A stretch of DNA of 64,000 nt, taken from positions 48,963 through 112,962 of the forward strand of contig JAPLOL010000078.1 of assembly GCA_026400735.1 (NCBI GenBank). Direction: 5' to 3'. The notes under the pieces were generated by a model, which had not been told where the DNA came from, ran no database searches, and saw only the letters and a program-made list of their open reading frames with translations. Positions within the stretch are counted from its first letter, which is position 1. Every line of letters begins with the position of its first letter. This stretch comes from Alphaproteobacteria bacterium (GTDB taxonomy: Bacteria; Pseudomonadota; Alphaproteobacteria; Caulobacterales; Aquidulcibacteraceae). Positions 56,261 to 64,000 of this stretch are shown piece after piece. A program made the translations under genes and the position numbers.

Positions 56261-56823
56261 TCGCCAATCCGAGATTTTGCCGCGTGTGAAGCGCGGGCTT
56301 TTTCGTGAAGCCATGCCGCATGCTGCGGCGCCTTCTTGGTGCGACTCCACTCATCCAGCATCATCGGGGCGACGCGTTTCAGTTCGGCGATTTCGTCGGC
56401 CGTGCCCGTATCGGCGGTCAACTCAAGGCGGTGACCATTCGGGTCGAAGAAATAGATCGACTTGAAGATGCCGTGATCTGTCGGCCCGAGGACAGCTAGC
56501 CCTTTCGCTTCGGCGCGCGCCTTCGCGGCGGTCAGCGCATCTAGGCTTTCGACCTTGAACGCGATGTGCTGCACCCAGGCCGGCGTATTCTCGTCGCGAC
56601 CCATATCTTTCTGGTTTGGCAGTTCGAAGAACGCGAGCACGTTGCCGTTTCCGGCGTCCAGAAAAACGTGCATATACGGATCGTATTCGCCGGTAGAGGG
56701 CACGTAGTCCTCGGCAAACGCGGTCGTGTATTCCATGCCAAAGACGTCGTTGTAAAACTCGACCGTCTCCTTCGCGTCTTTGCAGCGATAGGCAACGTGA
56801 TGGATGCCGTTGGTAATGGGCAT
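56257..56823 (-). CDS. VOC-family protein (glyoxalase/dioxygenase superfamily)
   Basis: A 188-residue vicinal-oxygen-chelate protein: HHVAYRCKDAKETVEFYNDV with a first metal histidine, then VQHIAFKV and IYFFDPNGHRLEL with His and Glu ligands, as in lactoylglutathione lyases and extradiol dioxygenases. In a tyrosine operon without hmgA it may be a ring-cleaving or side-path enzyme, but this is speculative. Start ATG at 56823 lies 33 bases after the small membrane gene end. Confidence 0.85.
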   Translation of the reverse strand: MPITNGIHHVAYRCKDAKETVEFYNDVFGMEYTTAFAEDYVPSTGEYDPYMHVFLDAGNGNVLAFFELPNQKDMGRDENTPAWVQHIAFKVESLDALTAAKARAEAKGLAVLGPTDHGIFKSIYFFDPNGHRLELTADTGTADEIAELKRVAPMMLDEWSRTKKAPQHAAWLHEKARASHAAKSRIGE

Positions 56824-56863
56824 TGCGCTTACTCCCGGCGCAGCGCCGGGAGCGCGCTGCATG

Positions 56864-57043
56864 TTATTCCGAAGGAACGTCTTTGGTGCGCGTCTTGCCT
56901 ACGCCCATGGCGATGCCAAGGCCCAGCAGAACGAGCGCGCCTACCACAATCCACTGCGTCGCGACGCCAAGCAGCACCGCGCCGTAGATCAGGCCTGCGA
57001 GAAGAATGAGAAAGCCAATCGCGTAAATAACGAACGTAGACAT
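56864..57043 (-). CDS. Small membrane protein
   Basis: A 59-residue protein with two hydrophobic helices (VIYAIGFLILLAGLIYGAVL and WIVVGALVLLGLGIAMG) and a polar C-terminal tail. The ATG at 57043 has GGGAG at 7 bases. Similar DUF-type two-helix proteins of unknown role are common. It is in line with the surrounding minus-strand genes. Confidence 0.7.
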   Translation of the reverse strand: MSTFVIYAIGFLILLAGLIYGAVLLGVATQWIVVGALVLLGLGIAMGVGKTRTKDVPSE

Positions 57044-57124
57044 GAGGTGCTCCCGTAAGACCGAAATGTTGCGGCCTATCAACGGGCGACACGGGATTTA
57101 GTGCCATGCGAACGGAACAATGGA

Positions 57125-58240
57125 TCATTGTTCGTCCGCGAAGATCTGAATGACGGGTTCACCGCCAGAAGATTGCGAAGCGCGATACATGCCGGGCGTG
57201 TTCATCGCCCAGGCCACGCGGCCCCTGCCATCGAGGACGATAACCCCGCCATCGCCAGCCTCATTGCTGGCGTTCGTCGTCGCGCCAACTTCAGCGATGA
57301 CGTGATCAGCCGCCTGTTGGGCGGTCTCGTGGCGAAACTCCATGCGCGCGCAGATGTCGCGCGCAACGCCTACGCGAATAAAGAACTCGCCCGTGCCGGT
57401 CGCGCTGACCCCGCACACCCCGTTCTGCGCGTACGTGCCGGCGCCGAGGATCGGCGCATCGCCGACTCGCCCCCAGCGTTTGCCGGTCGTTCCGCCCGTC
57501 GACGTGCCGGCGGCGATGTTGCCGTGCGTATCAAGCGCCACGACACCGACAGTGCCAAACTGGTGATCGTCCGGATACACTAGCGCTGCGCGCGGCGCTG
57601 GCGGCGCATTTGCCGGACGAGGCGGGATTGGCAGGTTGTTGCTCCGCAGATTGGCTTCGAGCTGCTGCCAGCGGCGCTCCGTAAAGAAGTAAGACGGATC
57701 AACCTCTTCAAGATTTTGCGAGCGCGCAAATGCTTCGGCGCCTTCGCCGATGAGCATCACGTGGCGCGAGCGCTCCATTACTGCGCGTGCCGCGCTGATC
57801 GGATGGCGCGTGCGCGTCAGGCCAGCGACGGCACCCGCCGCACGGTTACGGCCATCCATGATCGAGGAATCGAGTTCATTGCGCCCCTCAGCAGTGAAGA
57901 CGGCGCCGCGACCTGCATTGAAGAGCGGATCGTCTTCCATATCGCGAATGACGGCCTCGACGGCGTCAAGCGAGGAGCCTCCGCGATCCAGAATAGTGCC
58001 GCCCGTCACCAGCGCACGCCGCATCGCGGCGCGATACTGAGCTTCGACTTCGGGCGTTAGATTCGCCCGCTCAATCACGCCAGCACCGCCATGAACAACG
58101 ATGGACCAGCGGGGAGCAGATTCGGGCGCGGTGGCGCAAGCTGCAAGGAGAACAAGCGATGCGAGAACCGATATGGACCGCCGGCCTTTTGCCGGCCATC
58201 GCCAGTGCACGCCGACGAGACGCCATCGGTCCATAAACAT
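57125..58240 (-). CDS. Isoaspartyl peptidase/L-asparaginase lipoprotein
   Basis: A 371-residue Ntn-hydrolase of the plant-type asparaginase family. The N-terminal half has IVVHGGAGVIERA and GTILDRGGSSLDAVEA; autocleavage is expected before the threonine in FGTVGVVALD, followed by AGTSTGGTTGKRWGRVGD. A lipobox (LVLLAACAT) indicates export and membrane anchoring, unusual for the intracellular enzyme. It starts 1 base after the hppD stop, so it is in the same operon; its link to tyrosine use is unclear. Confidence 0.88.
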   Translation of the reverse strand: MFMDRWRLVGVHWRWPAKGRRSISVLASLVLLAACATAPESAPRWSIVVHGGAGVIERANLTPEVEAQYRAAMRRALVTGGTILDRGGSSLDAVEAVIRDMEDDPLFNAGRGAVFTAEGRNELDSSIMDGRNRAAGAVAGLTRTRHPISAARAVMERSRHVMLIGEGAEAFARSQNLEEVDPSYFFTERRWQQLEANLRSNNLPIPPRPANAPPAPRAALVYPDDHQFGTVGVVALDTHGNIAAGTSTGGTTGKRWGRVGDAPILGAGTYAQNGVCGVSATGTGEFFIRVGVARDICARMEFRHETAQQAADHVIAEVGATTNASNEAGDGGVIVLDGRGRVAWAMNTPGMYRASQSSGGEPVIQIFADEQ

Positions 58241-58241
58241 C

Positions 58242-59315
58242 TCAGCCCGCCTTCAACACGCCGCGCTTAATTTGGTCGAGTTCGATACTCTCAAACAAAG
58301 CTTTGAAATTGCCCTCGCCGAAGCCTTCGTTGCCTTTGCGCTGGATGAACTCAAAGAAGATCGGCCCGATCGCGTCTTTGCCGAAGATCTGAAGCAACAG
58401 ACCTTGCCCTTCACTCGGCGCGCCGTCGATGAGGATACGGCGCTTGCGGAGTTCTTCGACCGGTTCGCCGTGGCCTGGCAGGCGTTTGTCGATAAGATCG
58501 AAATAGGTTTCGATCGTGTCTTGGAGCTGCACGTCACGCGAGCGGAGGCGATCGACGACCTCGTAGAGATTGTCAGTGCCGAAGGCCAAATGCTGGATGC
58601 CTTCGCCCTTGTAGCGCTGAAGATATTCTTCGATTTGATCGACCTTTTCCGGGTCGCCTTTGCTCTCGTTGAGCGGGATGCGAATTTTGCCGTCGGGGCT
58701 CGTCATCGCTTTTGAGAACAGGCCGCTGACTTTGCCTTCGATGTCGAAATAACGGATCTCGCGGAAATTGAATATCTTCTCGTAATAGTCCGCCCAGGTT
58801 TTCATGTTGCCACGGAAAACGTTGTGCGTGAGGTGATCGAGATAGGTGAGGCCGAGTGAATTCTTCGATTCATCGGCGCCTTCGATCGGCTTGAAGTCGA
58901 TATCGTAGATCGACTGCGCGCCGTACCGGTCAACGAGATAGATATACGCGCCGCCGATACCTTTGATCGCCGGGATGTTGAGCTCCATCGGGCCGACTTT
59001 GCCTTCGACAGCCTCGGCGCCGCGCTTCACGGCTTCGCGGAGCGCGTGCTGCGCATCGCGGACGCGGAAGGCCATGGCGTTGGCGGACGGGCCGTGGGCG
59101 TCGCGGAAATCGGCGGCTTGGCCGCTCGGCTCCATGTTCAGGATGAAGTTGATGTCGTTCTGCTTGTAGCGAACGACGTTCTTCGAGCGGTGCTTGGAAA
59201 CCGCGGTGAAGCCGATCTGTTCGAAATACGCGGCAAGCTTTTCTGGTTCGGGCGAGGTGAATTCGACGAACTCAAAACCATCGGTCCCAATCGGATTCTC
59301 GAACAGGTCGGCCAT
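58242..59315 (-). CDS. hppD: 4-Hydroxyphenylpyruvate dioxygenase
   Basis: A 357-residue two-domain VOC iron enzyme. The C-terminal metal ligands lie in LTHNVFRG, GIQHLAFGTD and the FFEFIQRKGNEGFGEGNFK block with its glutamate. It turns 4-hydroxyphenylpyruvate to homogentisate. The ATG at 59315 has GAGG at 7 bases; the frame reaches 59453 only as a shadow of the divergent MarR gene. It is the first gene of the operon ending at fahA. Confidence 0.95.
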   Translation of the reverse strand: MADLFENPIGTDGFEFVEFTSPEPEKLAAYFEQIGFTAVSKHRSKNVVRYKQNDINFILNMEPSGQAADFRDAHGPSANAMAFRVRDAQHALREAVKRGAEAVEGKVGPMELNIPAIKGIGGAYIYLVDRYGAQSIYDIDFKPIEGADESKNSLGLTYLDHLTHNVFRGNMKTWADYYEKIFNFREIRYFDIEGKVSGLFSKAMTSPDGKIRIPLNESKGDPEKVDQIEEYLQRYKGEGIQHLAFGTDNLYEVVDRLRSRDVQLQDTIETYFDLIDKRLPGHGEPVEELRKRRILIDGAPSEGQGLLLQIFGKDAIGPIFFEFIQRKGNEGFGEGNFKALFESIELDQIKRGVLKAG

Positions 59316-59344
59316 GGACGTTTCCTCGAAGCTTGCGTTTGCCG

Positions 59345-59362
59345 CAGATTTAGTTTCATCTG
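59345..59362. promoter_or_regulatory. Inverted repeat in the hppD-marR divergent gap
   Basis: Arms cagat and atctg flank an 8-base centre within the 53-base gap between the divergent starts. It lies where a MarR dimer could cover both promoters. Only five paired bases per arm are exact, so it is a candidate only. Confidence 0.4.
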
Positions 59363-59368
59363 TAACCA

Positions 59369-59836
59369 ATGGCAAGCGCAAAGCGAAAACCGACACCGGC
59401 AGACTTGCTGGTTTTGGAGGATTTCCTCCCCTACCGGCTCTCGATCCTGTCAAACCGCGTAAGCCGCGCCATCGCGGCGCGCTACGCGGAGACGTTTGGT
59501 CTCACGATCCCCGAATGGCGGATCATCGCCGTTCTCGGGCGCCGCCCTGGGCTAACTGCCAAGGAAGTCGCCGAGGCGACGGAGATGGATAAGGTCGCCG
59601 TCTCGCGCGCTGTGGCAAAGCTCGTTGAGTCCAAGCGTGTCGCGGCGCGCGCCGATCGCGACGATGCGCGGCGGCAAATCTTGTCGCTCACAGCGCAAGG
59701 CGAAGACGTGCATTCACGCATTGCGCCGATCGCACTGGAGAGCGAGCAGCGGCTGTTGACGGCGTTGAATGCTCGCGAGCGTGAGCAGTTCGGCGCGCTC
59801 CTCGATCGCCTTCTCAACACTGCGAAGACGCTTTAG
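59369..59836 (+). CDS. MarR-family regulator, likely of tyrosine catabolism
   Basis: A 155-residue MarR protein: RRPGLTAKEVAEATEMDKVA as HTH, KRVAARADRDDARRQILSLT as wing. It is divergent from hppD with 53 bases between starts, the usual place for a local repressor controlled by homogentisate or 4-hydroxyphenyl compounds. That role is inferred from position. Confidence 0.88.
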   Translation: MASAKRKPTPADLLVLEDFLPYRLSILSNRVSRAIAARYAETFGLTIPEWRIIAVLGRRPGLTAKEVAEATEMDKVAVSRAVAKLVESKRVAARADRDDARRQILSLTAQGEDVHSRIAPIALESEQRLLTALNAREREQFGALLDRLLNTAKTL

Positions 59837-61038
59837 CTCTGCGGCGTTAGCCTCAGCACTCGGCCATTGTCCTCATCGGTGATGATCCAAAGAGCGCCAT
59901 CTTCGCTTTCGGCAATATCGCGAATGCGGCCAGCGCCGAGAGCGAAGCGCTCCTCACCCGTCACGCGCTCACCCTCGATCTCGAGACGCACCAATGCTTG
60001 CGTCGTCAATCCCGCGATCAAGATGTCGCCGCGCCACGGAAACAGCGAGCCGCGATAGAAATCCATATCGCCCGGCGCGATCACCGGATCCCAATAATAA
60101 ACCGGTTGCTCCATGCCCTCGCGTTGCGAGGTCTCGTGCTGCGCTGAGCCATCATAGTCGATGCCGTAGCCGATGATCGGCCAACCATAGTTCAACCCGG
60201 CGCGGGGGATGTTGAGTTCGTCGCCACCGCGCGGGCCGTGCTCGATTGTCCAAAGCACACCCGTGTCCGGATTAAGATCGGCGCCTTGCACATTGCGGTG
60301 GCCGTAGGACCAGATTTCGGGCCGTGCATCTGCGCGGCCAACGAACGGATTGTCAGTGGGTACGCTTCCATCGGCGTTGATGCGCACGATTTTGCCGAGT
60401 GTGGTTGAGAGATCTTGCGCCAAGCCGCGAGATTCAGGCCGCTGGCGTTCGCCGAGCGTGATGAACAGATGCTCTTCACGATCGAACACCAAGCGCGAAC
60501 CATAATGGCCGCCGCTATCGCGCGACGGCATCTGGCGGAAAATCACTTGCACGTTATCAACGCGCGTCGCGTTGTCGTTCAGGCGCCCACGCGCGACGCT
60601 CGTGCCTCTGCCATCTTCGCGAGGCTCTGCGTAGCTCCAATAGATCATGCGATCGGTCGCGAAATTTGGGCTGAGCACAACGTCGAGCAATCCACCCTGG
60701 CCCTGCTCATGCACGCGCGGCAAGCCGGCGATCGGCGCCGAGATGCGCCCCTCGCGCGTAACGATGCGCAGCCGGCCCGCACGTTCGGTGATGAGCATGC
60801 GCCCGTCCGGCAAGAACACGATTGCCCACGGGTGATCGAGACCTGTCGCGATCTCTTGTGTGTTGATCGTCACGCCGCTGCGCGCTTCCGGCGCGCGCGT
60901 TTGCCCTTCGAACGCTGGGGTAAAATTCGAATTTGGCGGACCTTGCGCAACTTCGCCGTTCTGTGACTGCTGACCGCTGCTCGGCGAGCCAGTGCATGCG
61001 GCGAAAATCAACGCGGCGGCGAAAACCCAACTACGCAT
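59833..61038 (-). CDS. PQQ-type aldose sugar dehydrogenase, lipoprotein
   Basis: A 401-residue six-bladed beta-propeller of the YliI/soluble glucose dehydrogenase group, with GLDHPWAIVFLPDGRMLITERAGRLR and YGHRNVQGADLNPDTGVLW. It oxidises sugars using PQQ in the periplasm. The signal region has a lipobox (LIFAACTG). The stop overlaps the MarR gene stop region. PQQ synthesis genes are not in the window. Confidence 0.88.
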   Translation of the reverse strand: MRSWVFAAALIFAACTGSPSSGQQSQNGEVAQGPPNSNFTPAFEGQTRAPEARSGVTINTQEIATGLDHPWAIVFLPDGRMLITERAGRLRIVTREGRISAPIAGLPRVHEQGQGGLLDVVLSPNFATDRMIYWSYAEPREDGRGTSVARGRLNDNATRVDNVQVIFRQMPSRDSGGHYGSRLVFDREEHLFITLGERQRPESRGLAQDLSTTLGKIVRINADGSVPTDNPFVGRADARPEIWSYGHRNVQGADLNPDTGVLWTIEHGPRGGDELNIPRAGLNYGWPIIGYGIDYDGSAQHETSQREGMEQPVYYWDPVIAPGDMDFYRGSLFPWRGDILIAGLTTQALVRLEIEGERVTGEERFALGAGRIRDIAESEDGALWIITDEDNGRVLRLTPQS

Positions 61039-61177
61039 GGTGTGTTCCCATTACCCTTACTGAGCGAAAGCCAAATCAAACGCGCCGATTGCCTTGCCGG
61101 CGCCCTTTTCCCTCGCCACCTCACCTTTCCTGACGTTAACATGAGGCCTCGCTGGGGCAGCGGGGACGGCAAAGAAC

Positions 61178-61801
61178 TTGGCGGACGTCTTCATCTCCTG
61201 TTCGCGACTTGATCGCGATCGTGTGCAGCCTGCCGCTGAGCGGCTGAGTTCGCTTGGCTACTCCGTGTGGTGGGACGAGCGAGATGGTCAAGCCAGCATC
61301 GACGAGATTGAACGTCAATTCACCGAAGCACGCGCGATCGTGACTGTGTGGAGCGAGAGCGCGCGGAACTCGTCGTGGGTGCTGGCGCAATCAGCGCAAG
61401 CACTCGATGAAGACAAGTTACTGCAAATGCAGATCGACGATATGCGGCTGCCCGCCCCGTTCGATGCTCTGAAGATCGCGGAAATGCATAGTGGTAAGAG
61501 CGAATGGGGCATGCTGGAGGCCGCTTTGGCGGCGCTGGTGCGCGAAGGTCGGCCACCGGAGGCGATCGATCATCGCGGCGCGCAAACCGCCCAGCCAAAC
61601 ATCGTCGCCGCGCCGCGCTTGCTGCTGACGGCGGTCACCGCCGCGCTGGTGGCCTTCTTCGGCGCACTCACCGCGACCTATAACGGCGTGATGCGCACCG
61701 ATGAGCTGCAGCTAGCACTTTATGGCGTGCTCGCGGTGGCAACGCTCTGCGCTGCCGTATCTGCCTTGCGCCTATTCGCCATCCGTCGCGCGGGAGGCTG
61801 A
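61178..61801 (+). CDS. TIR-domain membrane protein
   Basis: A 207-residue protein: N-terminal TIR domain (about 1-130) with VFISCSRLDRDRV, SVWWDERDG and WSESARNSSW, then two transmembrane helices (about 147-170 and 177-202). The position four after W67, usually the catalytic Glu of NAD-cleaving TIRs, is Q71, so NADase activity is doubtful. The start is TTG at 61178. The next gene, 6 bases on, is another membrane protein, suggesting a pair. Confidence 0.8.
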   Translation: MADVFISCSRLDRDRVQPAAERLSSLGYSVWWDERDGQASIDEIERQFTEARAIVTVWSESARNSSWVLAQSAQALDEDKLLQMQIDDMRLPAPFDALKIAEMHSGKSEWGMLEAALAALVREGRPPEAIDHRGAQTAQPNIVAAPRLLLTAVTAALVAFFGALTATYNGVMRTDELQLALYGVLAVATLCAAVSALRLFAIRRAGG

Positions 61802-61807
61802 GCGCAC

Positions 61808-62560
61808 ATGCCGAAATCAGTCCTCAGCAATTTTGTTGGAAGCACCCGGGCGTTGCTCGTGGCGCAGCTGATTGCCTGCATTGGCGCAATCGCGCTCGTG
61901 GGTTGGACGCTGGGCGTCACTAACCAAGTGCTGCGTGAGCGCAACCGGCTACAAGAGCGCGTGATCCAATTGGAAGAAGCGATGGCCGCGGGGGGTGTTG
62001 TGCCGCCGGCGCCGACCGCAGTCGTGGCCGCGTCCACACAAAGTGATGCGGCTTACCCCGGCTCGATCGCCAATGCGCGCGCGCCGAGCGCTGAAGGCGC
62101 AAGCGACACGCCCGCGAACGCAGGAGCGGATACAAGAAACATCAGCAGTGTTATCACCAGCCTCTTTGGTCCGGCGCCACCGTTGCGAACCGTCGTGCTG
62201 CACGTACGCGCCGACGCTGATGTTGTGACTGCAGAAAAGATCGCGCGCGCGCTGCAGAGCGATGAGGTGCGCGCACTCATCAATGTCATGACCACAAGCG
62301 ATCAGCGCCCGTCCGGCTACGCCTATTTCGACGGACGCCAAAGCCGCGCCGCCGCCGATATCGTCGCGCGATTTCACGATCTCGCGCGCGAACAACAAGT
62401 CGCGCAATGGTCGGCGCAGCTCCGGGGCACGGCGCTCCCGGCGCGAGATGAGTACACCGCCGACCGGCTCGACATCGTGCTGCCGCCGCTGCCGCCACCG
62501 CCTCCTCCGCCGGTTGTCGTGGACACGCCTGCCACAGCGACCGCTACTCCCCAGCCATAG
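61808..62560 (+). CDS. Membrane protein with coiled coil and proline-rich tail
   Basis: A 250-residue protein: one transmembrane helix near 14-37 (VAQLIACIGAIALVGWTLGV), a short coiled coil (ERNRLQERVIQLEEAM), a probably folded domain about 115-210 (TVVLHVRADADVVTAEKIAR) and a C-terminal LPPLPPPPPPPVVV tail. I know no family. It follows the TIR gene and precedes lptC. Confidence 0.7.
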   Translation: MPKSVLSNFVGSTRALLVAQLIACIGAIALVGWTLGVTNQVLRERNRLQERVIQLEEAMAAGGVVPPAPTAVVAASTQSDAAYPGSIANARAPSAEGASDTPANAGADTRNISSVITSLFGPAPPLRTVVLHVRADADVVTAEKIARALQSDEVRALINVMTTSDQRPSGYAYFDGRQSRAAADIVARFHDLAREQQVAQWSAQLRGTALPARDEYTADRLDIVLPPLPPPPPPPVVVDTPATATATPQP

Positions 62561-62573
62561 CGGTTGAGCCGCC

Positions 62574-63260
62574 TTGCTTCCGCCCCCCGGGCAGGTGAAA
62601 AGCCGAACCGTGACAGCAGCTGGCGCAGCCCTTGATTTTGGTTGGGAGCCCAAACGGGCGCTCACCCTTAAGTCTGCGCGCCGCCGGTCGCGCCTTATCG
62701 CGGCCCTGCGCAGGTTTTTCGTGGCTGGCGCCGGAGCATCTTTTGCGGCCGTCTTCGTGTTCATGGCGCTCCACGCCATTGAGGGCGGGTTCAACGCTGG
62801 CCAGTATGCGCCCTCGGAACCCCTGCGGATGATCAATCCTCGCTTTATCGGCCGGACCGAGAATGGCGGCCCCTACCAGCTCTCGGCCGAGGTCGCCGAA
62901 CGCCAGCAGGGTGACAACCAGCCAATCGAGCTGGTGGCCCCAGTTTATCGAACCGAAGCCGGAACGATCATGCTCGCCCCCCGCGGCGTCTATGACGAGC
63001 AGGCCCAAACCGTGGTTTTTGACGGCGAAGTCCTGTTCTCGGACCGGAACGGCAACCGGTTCACGACTCCAAACATGCTCGTGGACCTCGAAAAAGGCAC
63101 ACTAACCGGCCGAGGCGGCGTCACCGGCGCTGGGCCCCTTGGCGTGCTCCAGGCCGGAAGTTATGAATTACGAGACAGCGACCGTGCTTTGGTGCTGGGC
63201 GGCGGGGTTCGGGGACAGATTCCGGACCGCGATCAACAGAATGGGGAGCAGCCGCAATGA
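62574..63260 (+). CDS. lptC: LPS export protein LptC
   Basis: A 228-residue LptC: cytoplasmic N-terminus, one transmembrane helix near 50-68 (FFVAGAGASFAAVFVFMALH) and the periplasmic jellyroll (INPRFIGRTENGGPYQLSAE). It receives LPS from the LptBFG complex and passes it to LptA. The start is uncertain: TTG at 62574 is the longest; GTG codons at 62595 and 62610 are alternatives. The TGA overlaps lptA's ATG. Confidence 0.88.
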   Translation: MLPPPGQVKSRTVTAAGAALDFGWEPKRALTLKSARRRSRLIAALRRFFVAGAGASFAAVFVFMALHAIEGGFNAGQYAPSEPLRMINPRFIGRTENGGPYQLSAEVAERQQGDNQPIELVAPVYRTEAGTIMLAPRGVYDEQAQTVVFDGEVLFSDRNGNRFTTPNMLVDLEKGTLTGRGGVTGAGPLGVLQAGSYELRDSDRALVLGGGVRGQIPDRDQQNGEQPQ

Positions 63261-63811
63261 GGCCCGTGAGCTTTTTCATCGCCGCCGGCGCCTTCGTCCT
63301 CGCGGCGTTTGCAGCGGCTCCCGCGCACGCTCAGCTGAGCGAAGGTGGCGGCCCGGTCTCGTACTCGGCTAACAATCTCGAATACTTCGATAGCGAACAC
63401 CGCCTCGTTCTCGTGGGCGACGTCGACATCGTTCAAAACGATGCGCGGCTGCGGGCCGATCGTATCACGCTGTTTTTCAGCGGTTCTAGCGGCGCGCCGG
63501 CAGCTGGCGGTGGTGGCCAAGGTCTTGGCTCGGGCGACATCGAACGCATGATTGCCGAAGGCGAAGTCTACTACATCCGCCCCTCGCAAGACGCGCGCGG
63601 CGACCGCGCCGAATACAACGTCTCGCAAGACAGCGTGACCTTCACCGGCAACGTCATCGTCATGTCGGATGAGAACGTCATTCGCGGCAACACGCTGGTT
63701 CTCCAGATCGGCTCACGCCGGACGACGATCCGTCCAAATGCCGGCCAACGGGTCCGCGGCGTGTTCGTCCCGCGCGAAGGCGCCCAGACACCGGCAAATC
63801 GCCCGCAGTGA
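63257..63811 (+). CDS. lptA: LPS transport periplasmic protein LptA
   Basis: A 184-residue OstA-like protein with a signal peptide ending AHA and the LptA repeat pattern (YSANNLEYFDSEHRLVLVGD, then ARLRADRITLFF). It forms the periplasmic bridge for LPS. ATGA coupling with lptC at 63257. Confidence 0.92.
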   Translation: MRPVSFFIAAGAFVLAAFAAAPAHAQLSEGGGPVSYSANNLEYFDSEHRLVLVGDVDIVQNDARLRADRITLFFSGSSGAPAAGGGGQGLGSGDIERMIAEGEVYYIRPSQDARGDRAEYNVSQDSVTFTGNVIVMSDENVIRGNTLVLQIGSRRTTIRPNAGQRVRGVFVPREGAQTPANRPQ

Positions 63812-63863
63812 TGATCGCTTTCACCCCCAAGGGTTCACTAATTCTTAGCGCCGGCGGGTCGAA

Positions 63864-64000
63864 ATGAGCCCCGAGGGCACGGCACGCCGTTCAGCTCAGC
63901 CCGAGGCTTCCACTGGAGGCCTTGGCGCGGTTCGGATCGCTAAAGCGTATCGCGGCCGCCAGGTGGTGAAGGACGTTTCGCTCTTCCTCCGCCGTGGCGA
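63864..64000 (+). CDS. lptB: LPS export ATP-binding protein LptB (partial)
   Basis: Only 45 residues are inside the window. After a short N-terminal extension (MSPEGTARRSAQPEA) the frame reads GAVRIAKAYRGRQVVKDVSL, the start of an ABC ATPase; its Walker A would come just past the edge. Following lptC and lptA, it is LptB. Confidence 0.85.
   Translation, partial: MSPEGTARRSAQPEASTGGLGAVRIAKAYRGRQVVKDVSLFLRRG

Noticed and set aside
61949..62836. A 295-codon minus-strand frame
   Set aside because: Antisense to the coiled-coil protein and lptC, Arg-rich, no start context.

Overview
The window is about 64 kb of high-GC DNA from a Gram-negative bacterium. Two TonB-dependent receptors, a FecI/FecR pair, many lipoboxes and a terminal lptC-lptA-lptB run show an outer membrane. 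The FixK-type regulator, the gene style and the phrB-type [4Fe-4S] cryptochrome suggest an alphaproteobacterium, perhaps near Caulobacterales/Hyphomonadaceae; no rRNA is present to confirm this.

Left edge (1-6.4 kb): the most unusual locus. A minus-strand operon reads: FAD amine oxidase with a C-terminal tail that looks like a borosin RiPP precursor; class III cyclase/STAND ATPase/TPR protein; and a peptide-backbone N-methyltransferase of the borosin (OphMA/SonM) type, cut by the window edge. An MFS transporter is divergent. I read this as a split borosin system whose substrate is fused to an oxidase.

6.5-16.2 kb: regulators (LuxR-like, Crp-like), a TPR protein and two proteins sharing an undescribed domain, then a large secreted serralysin-type metalloprotease with RTX and FG-GAP-like repeats behind an unusual palindromic upstream region.

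16.2-24.5 kb: a five-gene operon (thermostable-hemolysin family, AMP ligase, haem-oxygenase-like diiron oxidase, SDR, TPR protein) divergent from a FecI-like sigma factor, FecR and an STN-domain TonB receptor. A 29-codon ORF bridges sigma and fecR.

24.6-44.4 kb: a hybrid histidine kinase, a FixK-like regulator with cytochrome c, tRNA-Ser, msrA, a response regulator, lipoproteins, an M3 peptidase gene broken by one in-frame stop, NmrA-like oxidoreductase, small proteins, a truncated AlbA/Schlafen-type ATPase beside intergenic repeats, lepA, a tightly overlapping HIRAN operon, a beta/gamma-crystallin protein and tRNA-Leu.

44.4-64 kb: an ETFB/PrmA-like methyltransferase without a usual start codon, an M49-like lipoprotein peptidase with a TonB receptor, an RNase D operon with a 20-residue micro-ORF, DUF2256 beside the cryptochrome, and a tyrosine catabolic operon (hppD, asparaginase-like, VOC, lipoprotein, maiA, fahA) with a divergent MarR regulator but no hmgA. 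A PQQ-type sugar dehydrogenase, a membrane TIR protein and the LPS export genes complete it. No CRISPR array, rRNA operon, prophage or intact IS was seen.
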